From CAZTDD01 sp964612675 (GTDB taxonomy: Bacteria > Hinthialibacterota > Hinthialibacteria > Hinthialibacterales > JAKPRU01), in NCBI GenBank assembly GCA_964612675.1, contig CAZTDD010000171.1, positions 1 through 10,828 on the forward strand: DNA of 10,828 nucleotides. The letters are read 5' to 3'. This document shows positions 7,501-10,828 of this stretch, piece after piece. How positions within the stretch are numbered: the stretch's first letter is position 1; each line of letters begins with the position of its first letter. A program made the position numbers and the translations under genes. The notes under the pieces were generated by a model that had not been told where the DNA came from, did not search any database, and saw only the letters and a program-made list of their open reading frames with translations.

Positions 7501-9934
7501 CTCTTACATGGAGGTAATCGTAGCCGCTTTCCACCTTTGTTCTGGCATCAAAGGTGACCCGAATCTGGTCCGGATTTCCGGGCACAGAATAGGTCCAGGT
7601 TCTCCAGGTGTGGTTTTGATAAGGGTGGGGAGATTCGGGGAACGAAACAGGCGCTTCCGGGCCGAGAAACGAATAAGGACTCGACCCGCCGGAGACTTCA
7701 AGACTGAAAAAGTATTCGATTCCCTTTGTCGCGCGTGGCAGCCGTGAATCGCCTTGGATAGCCAGAGGCTCAGTCACAACAATCGTATATTGTTGTTCGG
7801 CATAAGCCCCCAGTTTGTCTCTTACGCCCACCGCAAAAGTAAATGAACCCGCTGCCGAAGGGGTGCCTGAAATGTTCCCGGTAGATGTATCCAGGGTTAG
7901 CCCTTCGGGAAGCCTGCCGGAGGCCGTCATGTAAATATATTGAGGGGTTCCACCCGTTACCCGAACCTTGGGATTGTAAGGCACACCGACCTCAGCCGCC
8001 GGCAGTGAGGTAGTCTCAATGTTCAAAAGCCCCGGTGTCGTCAGCTCCACACTCAAGACTGTGGGTTGCCCGGGCATAATGATGACGTTCGTCAGGGTCA
8101 AAGACTGATAGCCGGACTTGGTCACGGTAATGTCGTATACGCCGGCGGACAGCGCATCAAACTCAAACTCTCCCTGCGGATTCGTCGCCACCCTGCGACC
8201 GCCCTGGATGGAGAGAATAGCGTTGGCAATCGGCCTGCCGGTTGAGATGTCACACACCGTCCCCGAGAGTGGCGCAGCACTTTTGGGCGTGGCGGTGTTG
8301 GTCGGAGTCGGCGGTAGGGGCGTATTCGTTGGTGTTGGAGTCAAGGTGGGCGTGGGAGTCGGAGGCTGGACGAGTGCGAACTCGGATATCTCGCTTTCGA
8401 CGATCATCCCCTCTGAATCTTTCACAATCATCTGAACCCATACCTTGTCCTCGACTGTCGGCGGTACAATCCAGCTGATCGATCCGGAGGTGTCTGCCTG
8501 AAGTCCGGTTGCGATTTCGTTCGTAAATGGCGTTCCTCCTGTTTCGCTGTATAGGAAATCAATCGTGCCATTGGGCGGTGGAGCTTCAAGTTCCCAGGTG
8601 AGTTCGATGCTCTCATTCGCCCATGGTCTTGCGTATCTGCCCTTATCGGGCGCTTTGGCGGCTCCATTCGAGCCTGTAAGCCGGACAAAAAAGTCCCGGA
8701 TCAATGTACTGGACACGAGGGCGTTGAAACCCAACTCCGGAACCTGCTCCCATTGCGGGATGATGCGATAGGCTTGAGCGGGTCTTCGCGGCGAAGGAGC
8801 GTCGCTGTACCACAGGATCGTCCATTCGTTTTGATACTCCGAGAACCGCAGTTCGCCACGGTCAAACGTTTGTAATATTTCATCCCCGCTTCCCTCGCTG
8901 TGTTCTTCGGACGTCGGTGCGCCCAAATCGTGGGGACCGAACAGACCATGAAGGTATTCCTCGTACTTCGGTAACAGATCGGCCTTCGGAGGCTTATACA
9001 GCCCCCACATGCCTTCCTTCACCAGGAACGCCTTGTTTATCCCACGATTGTAAATCAAAGCCGTCTCGCCATCGGTCCCATACTGCGTCTCTGGATCGCT
9101 GTTTTTGTAGTCCTGGATCAAGACATTGTGGATAGGGTCGTCATCGGGCCACTCGTGGATATAAACAGATCCCCCATTGTCAAAAGGAAGGCCAAGTTTT
9201 ACAGGTCCGTCATGGCGGTTGTAAGCGTTGAGAAACGCTTGCGAACTTCCGTCGTTGCGCCAACTACCCGGATATCGACTATCCCCGTACCGACCCACAT
9301 GCTGAAGGATCTGCAGGGCCTCAGAAGCAGCGGTAAAACCCGTGCCGAACCTCGTATCTCGTTCATAGCCGCGGAACCACGCCGATGGGTCTCGGGCGAC
9401 GGCAGTCTGCGTATCCGACAAGCGGATACCCTTATGCAAGTGTTCGAGACCGTGCCCGTTCGGATCGGGAGCAACGTCATCGGGATGAGAGGAATTGTTC
9501 ACAAAGCCAATCACGATCCCGCGTTTCACAAATTGGCCCGCTTGGAAGTTCAGACCCGATTCACCGCGATTCTTGCTCTTGCGCAGGTGGCCGTATATCG
9601 ACAAGATCTGCCGCGTTTCGACGATCTCGCCGTATGCATTCTTGAAGACGTATTGCCGCCCCAAGGCATGCTCGATTGCTACGACCAGCTCTCCATAGCC
9701 GCTGCTGGGACCATAGTACTTGATGATGCCGTCGCCGATGGCACGGACCGCTGTACCCTCGGCAAGGTCGATGTCTTCGCCGAGATGATCGCCGTCATAG
9801 TAAAAGCTTCTCCCGTCGTAAGAACCCGGTACATAAGGCCACACGGGATGTTCCCACCCGTCAGCCGCGCTCGAGCTCGCCGAACATATCACGAAAGCGA
9901 TCGCAGAAACTGAAATCAAGAACTTCTGGAACAC
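1598..9934 (-). CDS. Giant secreted multi-domain protein: M23 peptidase, nine Ig-like (He_PIG) modules, C25-like domain
   Basis: The start is a GTG at 9934, with GGGAGG about six bases upstream and a Sec signal peptide directly after it (residues 1-24, cut near SSAA|DG). The product is 2778 aa. Order: M23/LytM metallopeptidase (about 28-176); uncharacterised region (180-520); Thr-Pro linker (523-552); carboxypeptidase-regulatory-like beta module (555-637); nine He_PIG modules (634-1538), the second split by a CUB-like insert (about 764-862); Thr-Pro linker (1541-1584); C25/gingipain-like domain (1586-2010); repeat-derived low-complexity stretch (about 2026-2200); Ig-like region (2361-2455); and a beta-rich, carbohydrate-binding-like tail (2460-2778). 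No membrane segment, PEP-CTERM or clear type IX sorting signal is seen at the C-terminus. The protein is probably periplasmic, surface-attached or secreted. A peptidoglycan-directed role for the N-terminus and an adhesive scaffold role for the array are inferences. The frame stays open throughout despite two repeat-element insertions. Confidence 0.93.
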   Translation of the reverse strand: MFQKFLISVSAIAFVICSASSSAADGWEHPVWPYVPGSYDGRSFYYDGDHLGEDIDLAEGTAVRAIGDGIIKYYGPSSGYGELVVAIEHALGRQYVFKNAYGEIVETRQILSIYGHLRKSKNRGESGLNFQAGQFVKRGIVIGFVNNSSHPDDVAPDPNGHGLEHLHKGIRLSDTQTAVARDPSAWFRGYERDTRFGTGFTAASEALQILQHVGRYGDSRYPGSWRNDGSSQAFLNAYNRHDGPVKLGLPFDNGGSVYIHEWPDDDPIHNVLIQDYKNSDPETQYGTDGETALIYNRGINKAFLVKEGMWGLYKPPKADLLPKYEEYLHGLFGPHDLGAPTSEEHSEGSGDEILQTFDRGELRFSEYQNEWTILWYSDAPSPRRPAQAYRIIPQWEQVPELGFNALVSSTLIRDFFVRLTGSNGAAKAPDKGRYARPWANESIELTWELEAPPPNGTIDFLYSETGGTPFTNEIATGLQADTSGSISWIVPPTVEDKVWVQMIVKDSEGMIVESEISEFALVQPPTPTPTLTPTPTNTPLPPTPTNTATPKSAAPLSGTVCDISTGRPIANAILSIQGGRRVATNPQGEFEFDALSAGVYDITVTKSGYQSLTLTNVIIMPGQPTVLSVELTTPGLLNIETTSLPAAEVGVPYNPKVRVTGGTPQYIYMTASGRLPEGLTLDTSTGNISGTPSAAGSFTFAVGVRDKLGAYAEQQYTIVVTEPLAIQGDSRLPRATKGIEYFFSLEVSGGSSPYSFLGPEAPVSFPESPHPYQNHTWRTWTYSVPGNPDQIRVTFDARTKVESGYDYLHVRDAGGNDVSGSPFTGSQLGGETITVPGSKVIVTLRSDGRTTDWGFKITSISPIHPSGTLPPGLRLNDSGNLTGTPTQAGAYSFTIYVSDAEGRIAEKQFNIEIIEALTITTGRINDGIVGQAYNQQMEASGGSGRLLWEVYAGVLPRGLFLDSESGMLTGTPFEETYGTIVVAVSDEDGRIVYKDFTLVVSEPLSILRTPLPNALKDEPYSELIQSQGGREPYTYSMDGQLPDGLSLDTTTGIISGIPTVAQFKNFSITVTDSSYPTTQSSTQVLNMRVTSGLTITTSAVLPNAKEGVEISPVVLTAKGGPSPYEWKPVSGTLPSGITLNEESGELSGTPTTKGDYLFTLETTDSAGATAQKEFIWHVSDDLIIATTVVPDGAKDVDYKFALQADGGIPPYVWRLKSGTLPDGMEFNADGTITGKPLQRQTYSFTIEVNDSDSPAQTTQQPYIVQVLDTMFIATQSVPNSRVNEAYTATIRAQLGTPPYEWRLDSGVLPPGTEFISTPSVARIEGIPTEPGTYVFTIQVADSGTPVQTRTFEYTMQVYGKVEIETPQLKSALVGVPYSDQVLATGGQLPYIWRIIEGELPEGLQLNRSTGQISGITSLGIGQSSEFTVRVMDSAIPSGFNEKTFVIKVIEGIEIVSFTIPKAIEQVSYTTVLEGQGGISPYHWSLVSGQLPDGVTLDADTGEISGTPTEFGQFDFTVQMTDSSDPPFEDTRTFVWEVIENPAAGTPFPTPTRTETPLPGATATLTPTPTVTPETAATPTATPLKGNLTLAVVSQSRLEKSYGTDATAAFMDKLRRLLDHDTVRGEIVDLDVNTSLRNLYAEWDASTRLLPNATSNSRRQNILKANLVATAIKTILGNRREHVRNEAVKYVILVGSDRVIPHRRVPDISRPSHRESSLGTQLLDPAHPVDVAIREDYILVDDYYADASPKMYQIMDREFYLPDFEIGRLTETPQEMGAQVDSYLAHDGKIYFDRAFVAGSDVFSDGADRAKSILEADWGEVQRLPEEGVDSVEIADGLNQGNAVSVLGLHGDRSSIYRNGGESALTSKALDESVDSEKVRGSVVVNFGSHGGLNVDGKDDAEDKDLVQVFASKGVGAYVGTTARAGASNSSIAFTEDLTSRFVHALVSGKESATVGEAVREAKREYFINEHNGIIHSNLSDDEIRNNIGEDEKAVSCMTLYGLPMYTVTSNNAPGDPHLALGYGKESSPSESRIVRTVSRVQEKNSTPSVSPPGLGEMTENERTWYVFQPLFFSSPEDRGRCRRGLKSVSQTFCEPVRLGGGKETHASADESPRVEETKTQPPLNLPQSWGRKRTYTAQLNASRPSVSRPSVSRPSVSQPSVSQLKLNRFESGQIDPTADPMSVSLPKTGEGSGGVDSSILWAKPNAAGEGLLRSQRIELIDRQFLEQHETSSGTFYAFNGITQANVNEPVQPRAGYITGTEGFFPKGAVLEYAKYEVIENFDPVIEGSQWGAGQAREGTFDKQGFFPAIPFTVNTIAAQGGLPPLQRFVFVAGQYNDQTKQERLYQELRYSTYYTASESNETPPTVSDPSVVVQGDRVLINVEASDVDGDPLYRLVVLWTDGTGEWNAVDLEQASSNPLIWEGELSKVPGLEFFVQAVDTLGNVAYADNRGRYYRPLEGGDEFLAKSRFDESSIEEAGFVYNAATGFDAALISLGSVPAGPGTDSRGLIIQAQPGEGTLAVSTVPVPVGEGAVMLSVNVRADTEGCSAALAALNSPIDGQLGYSNASGADVPVGEWGEFFLIYDPPANALQPGVQVALPESAAGPVNVYFDNLIISELPEFEFEDVVLDVDGSFDGDTSGILKNVNGNSGSFVTLPDPAGGRNALLSILPSDDAANIGVFASRLQGGFPHLLEASVDAKLFDGSGGVTALVMTNGNGNVGVFVNNSDLRDKKRIMIGGGFAVENPAFPVFCVVQNGGPGVESSVVVDELEIRRVVGGL
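3348..3578. repeat. Palindromic element copy 3, in frame inside the giant gene, containing a minisatellite
   Basis: The right end GAGGGGGTTGA (3568-3578) is identical to the other copies. The left end TCAACCCCACC (3348-3358) is a degenerate partner. Hairpins: CCCTCCCCA/TGGGGAGGG (3363-3371/3376-3384) and TCTCCCCCA/TGGGGGAGA (3542-3550/3555-3563). The length, 231 bp, is a multiple of three. It encodes residues about 2119-2196 of the giant protein on the minus strand without a stop. An LPKTG motif arises from the left hairpin. Confidence 0.7.
3445..3519 (-). repeat. 15-bp minisatellite encoding a pentapeptide repeat
   Basis: There are five consecutive 15-bp units of the type GCYGACTCACGCTGG (plus strand) at 3445, 3460, 3475, 3490 and 3505. 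The first four are near-identical and the fifth is degenerate. On the minus strand they read as the five-residue repeat PSVSR/PSVSQ. Near-identity of the units suggests recent slippage or selection to stay in frame. Confidence 0.9.
3679..3802. repeat. Palindromic element copy 2, in frame inside the giant gene
   Basis: Perfect 11-bp inverted ends TCAACCCCCTC (3679-3689) and GAGGGGGTTGA (3792-3802) match the intergenic copy at 1374-1522. The flanking ACGGAT is also shared on the left. Internal hairpins: CCTCCCCCGA/TCGGGGGAGG (3695-3704/3708-3717) and a 10-bp stem at 3765-3774/3779-3788. It encodes residues about 2045-2086 on the minus strand. The repeat is read here in a different frame from copy 3. 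A degenerate right-end remnant (GATTCAGAGGGGCTTGA) lies at 3843-3859. Confidence 0.75.
3905..5179 (-). other. C25/gingipain-like (caspase-fold) domain lacking an obvious catalytic Cys
   Basis: Residues about 1586-2010. Supporting signals are YVILVGSDRVIPHRRVPD, the DYILVDDYYAD block, FEIGRLTETPQEM, VVVNFGSHGG (H1889, the expected catalytic His), GVGAYVGTTARAG (strand where clan CD peptidases carry Cys), IAFTEDLTSRFVHAL, and a terminal CMTLYGLPMY block resembling the usual NLLGDP end of the family. No Cys occupies the expected strand; the nearest is C1996, inside the terminal block. From memory, some bacterial relatives also carry a Cys-less strand here, so it may be a non-peptidase branch. 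Confidence 0.72.
5321..8035 (-). other. Array of nine putative-Ig (He_PIG) modules
   Basis: Residues 634-1538. Each module of about 85-92 residues carries an LPxGLxLdxxtGxIsGtPt-type signature. These start near residues 675, 869, 955, 1041, 1133, 1220, 1308, 1399 and 1490. Strands with a VPY/GGxxPY pattern precede each signature and an FTIxVxDS pattern follows it. Modules 7 and 8 have degenerate signatures (ARIEGIPT, QISGITS). The modules differ clearly from one another, so this is an old array and not a recent tandem expansion. Such arrays act as rigid extracellular stalks or adhesion modules. Confidence 0.9.
7349..7645 (-). other. CUB-like domain inserted inside the second He_PIG module
   Basis: Residues about 764-862 separate the SPYSF strand from the GTLPPGL signature of the same Ig-like module. 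The insert has CUB hallmarks: IRVTFDARTKVESGYDYLHV, then SPFTG, an ITVPGSKVIVTLRSD strand, and TTDWGFKI. CUB-like domains bind ligands, often with Ca2+. The acidic/Tyr pattern VESGYDYL fits, although the domain boundaries are approximate. Confidence 0.7.
9407..9853 (-). other. M23 (LytM/lysostaphin-type) peptidase domain of the giant protein
   Basis: Residues about 28-176. The family's zinc and catalytic residues all appear present: HLGED gives H50 and D54 (HxxxD), YGHL gives H116, and GHGLEHLHKG gives H165 and H167 (HxH). The glycine-rich turn GTAVRAIGDGII and the late FVKRGIVIGFVNNS strand also match the fold. Active members cut peptide crosslinks of peptidoglycan. The domain directly follows the signal peptide, so it would act outside the cytoplasm. 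Substrate specificity cannot be read from the sequence. Confidence 0.87.
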
Positions 9935-9945
9935 GGCGTCCTCCC
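9935..9945 (-). promoter_or_regulatory. Shine-Dalgarno site supporting the GTG start of the giant gene
   Basis: The minus strand reads GGGAGGACGCC immediately before GTG at 9934-9932. The purine-rich GGGAGG at optimal spacing, plus a hydrophobic signal peptide beginning at this codon, decide the start. No in-frame ATG near here fits better. Confidence 0.85.
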
Positions 9946-10159
9946 TCGGGCAACGATCTGTCCCTGGAGACCAGAGCGTTGCCCTTTATCCTGGCCTGTT
10001 CCCCACAGTGAAGACGAGCCGCAATGCAAGGAGATTCGACGTTTTAAACGGCGTGTCGGCCGAATACGAAACTTATATTCAAGACCCGTACGGAGCCCTT
10101 TAGAGCCACCAACCTTTACAGGCACGCTTTGCACGCACGCAGCTGTCACAAAACAGGTC

Positions 10160-10189
10160 ATTTTCGAACGGAACTGACAACCATGTCAA
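10160..10189 (-). promoter_or_regulatory. Possible sigma-70-type promoter for the giant gene
   Basis: The minus strand has a perfect -35 TTGACA (10184-10189). Eighteen bases later comes GAAAAT (10160-10165), a 4-of-6 match to a -10 box. The -35 hexamer is half of an inverted repeat TGACA-TGGT-TGTCA, which could be a repressor site. The implied leader is about 220 bases. A TATAAG nearer the gene (about 10070) lacks a partner. Confidence 0.35.
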
Positions 10190-10202
10190 TAGGGAAAAGT
10201 CC

Positions 10203-10261
10203 CAAAATGGCCGGGAGATTCTCCCGATTTTCATAGGAGAATTCTCCTATGACAAAATGGC
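10203..10261. repeat. Twin palindromes bracketed by 9-bp direct repeats (possible operators)
   Basis: A 15-bp palindrome with the arms CGGGAGA/TCTCCCG around one base (10212-10226) is followed by a perfect 22-bp palindrome (10231-10252) centred on GGAGAATTCTCC. Both share the core GGAGA-TTCTCC, and their centres are about 22 bp apart, close to two helical turns. CAAAATGGC flanks the pair directly at 10203-10211 and 10253-10261. They lie just upstream of the promoter candidate. Tandem operators for a dimeric regulator or a small inserted element with a target duplication both fit. Confidence 0.65.
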
Positions 10262-10327
10262 ACAGTGGTGAAAAAGTACGGCGTGGTGGTATTTTTCCAC
10301 ATGCGTGGGACGGTTGTCGGAGTTCCC

Positions 10328-10501
10328 TCACCGCCGAATCCCCAGGCTTTTTTCGAGCTGCTGGCGGCGGCACATTTGGGTGTAAAGGTCGTCGAGGGAG
10401 AGGAGCTCCCAATGTCATTAAGTTAAGGACCGCTGGAGGAGCTCCTCGTGGCGGCCTTGTTCGATGATTTTGCCGTCGGATAGCACGACGATGTGGTCCG
10501 C
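10328..10501 (-). pseudogene. C-terminal remnant of an ABC-transporter ATPase (MsbA/MdlB-like exporter type)
   Basis: The minus strand reads ADHIVVLSDGKIIEQGRHEELL, typical of the segment after the H-loop in ABC exporters. After an interruption comes a DLYTQMCRRQQLEKSLGIRR tail ending in TGA at 10328-10330, typical of the extreme C-terminus. The two parts are in the same frame but separated by a 36-bp insertion containing TAA and TGA, flanked by copies of GAGGAGCTCC (10400-10409, 10436-10445). Walker A, signature and Walker B parts are absent. At 10501 the homology switches to an unrelated toxin gene, so only about 45 residues remain. Confidence 0.8.
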
Positions 10502-10662
10502 TGATAATGGAGATCGCTATCGACAGACAGCCGTGGAAGGTCTCGTAGAAAGAGATTGATTGCGGTTCCGCCTTTGAGCGCGAAGCATTTTTGTTTCGTG
10601 ACGAAAGGCAGCACACGAACGAGCAGCTTGACCTGTCGGTATACAGAAGAATTCTTATCCAT
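10501..10662 (-). pseudogene. abiEii: Truncated AbiEii/AbiGii-family nucleotidyltransferase toxin gene
   Basis: The ATG at 10662 follows GGAAGAG at suitable spacing. The first 54 residues match the start of AbiEii-type toxins: a YRQVKLLVRVLPFV helix, then CFALKGGTAINLFLRDLPRLSVDSDL, which carries the GG-T nucleotidyltransferase motif and the D-x-D metal pair. Immediately after LHYQ the sequence becomes an ABC-transporter tail in another frame. A full-length toxin is several times longer, so this cannot be functional. In intact type IV toxin-antitoxin loci the antitoxin gene lies just upstream. The joint is either a deletion in the genome or an assembly chimera. Confidence 0.82.
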
Positions 10663-10828
10663 ACGTCTCTTCCGGTATTGTAATTTGAAATTCCTTGTCG
10701 AGCTTGCCCCCTTTGATCAATATGCGCTTTCCGCTGCCTAGCCCAAATTCGTCACGATGTTGGTTGGTTTTTGTCATTTTAGAAAATAGGAGCGGGGGAT
10801 ATAGTGCTACCATGGGGATGTGGACACA
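10655..10828 (-). CDS. Partial small reading frame overlapping the toxin start (possible antitoxin 3' end)
   Basis: A frame open from the window edge ends at TAA (10655-10657), overlapping the ATG of the toxin fragment by eight bases. From an internal ATG at 10777 it would give 40 aa ending KLDKEFQITIPEETYG; without it the frame continues off-window. The stop-over-start overlap is the arrangement expected of an antitoxin gene translationally coupled to its toxin. I do not recognise the sequence itself, no clear ribosome site precedes the ATG at 10777, and the antitoxin idea rests on position only. Confidence 0.4.
   Translation of the reverse strand, partial: CVHIPMVALYPPLLFSKMTKTNQHRDEFGLGSGKRILIKGGKLDKEFQITIPEETYG

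Larger units (their letters stand above)
9946..10327. other. Non-coding leader region between the decayed ABC tail and the giant gene
   Basis: No frame here looks like a protein; the open frames crossing it have no family resemblance and lack good ribosome sites. It holds the palindrome pair at 10203-10261, the promoter candidate at 10160-10189, and about 200 bases of leader before the GTG start. The interval 9946-10150 shows nothing else I can support. Confidence 0.6.

Noticed and set aside
6686..7747. Plus-strand open frame of 353 codons
   Set aside because: It is antisense to the He_PIG array, which has clear module signatures in the other strand. The translation is Arg-rich with no recognisable motif.
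9863..9934. Lipoprotein signal in the giant protein (FVIC around residue 17)
   Set aside because: The residue before Cys is Ile, not Gly, Ala or Ser, and a good signal peptidase I site follows at residues 22-24.
10158..10616. Minus-strand open frame of 152 codons
   Set aside because: It runs out of frame through the toxin and ABC fragments and the palindromes, and has no family resemblance.

Overview
The window comes from a bacterium, most likely Gram-negative and of environmental or uncultivated type. Three things point this way. Both main genes encode exported proteins with Sec signal peptides. The largest protein uses Thr-Pro-rich linkers and chains of putative-Ig (He_PIG) modules, which are common in Chloroflexota, Planctomycetota-like and candidate-phylum genomes. 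The DNA is moderately GC-rich and full of palindromic GC-rich repeats. No rRNA, tRNA or core gene is present, so the phylum cannot be fixed. Every recognisable gene reads on the minus strand.

Right edge (about 10328-10828), in transcription order: a short reading frame entering from off-window overlaps the start of an AbiEii-type nucleotidyltransferase toxin gene. The toxin gene is cut after about 54 codons and joined, out of frame, to the last codons of an ABC-transporter gene. That tail itself carries a 36-bp insertion with stop codons. This is a decayed rearrangement scar. Next comes about 390 bp of non-coding DNA (9935-10327) with two adjacent palindromes bracketed by 9-bp direct repeats and a possible promoter.

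Centre (1598-9934): one 2778-codon gene with a GTG start and a good Shine-Dalgarno site. It encodes a secreted multi-domain protein: signal peptide, complete-looking M23 (LytM) peptidase domain, Thr-Pro linker, carboxypeptidase-regulatory-like module, nine He_PIG modules (one interrupted by a CUB-like domain), a second Thr-Pro linker, a C25/gingipain-like domain without an obvious catalytic Cys, then a stretch made from genomic palindromic repeats kept in frame, and C-terminal beta-rich modules.

Left (199-1299): an exported SUMF1/FGE-fold protein whose last ~35 codons look like a diversity-generating retroelement (DGR) variable region. All thirteen apparent variable codons can be reached from Asn (AAC) or Tyr (TAT) template codons by adenine changes alone. 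The template repeat and reverse transcriptase are not in the window and would be expected to the left of base 1.

The same family of palindromic elements (ends TCAACCCCCTC / GAGGGGGTTGA) lies between the two genes (1374-1522) and twice inside the giant gene (3348-3578, 3679-3802). The two proteins are plausibly both cell-surface or secreted factors, one a large adhesive/hydrolytic scaffold and the other a diversifying ligand binder. Their joint function is inference.
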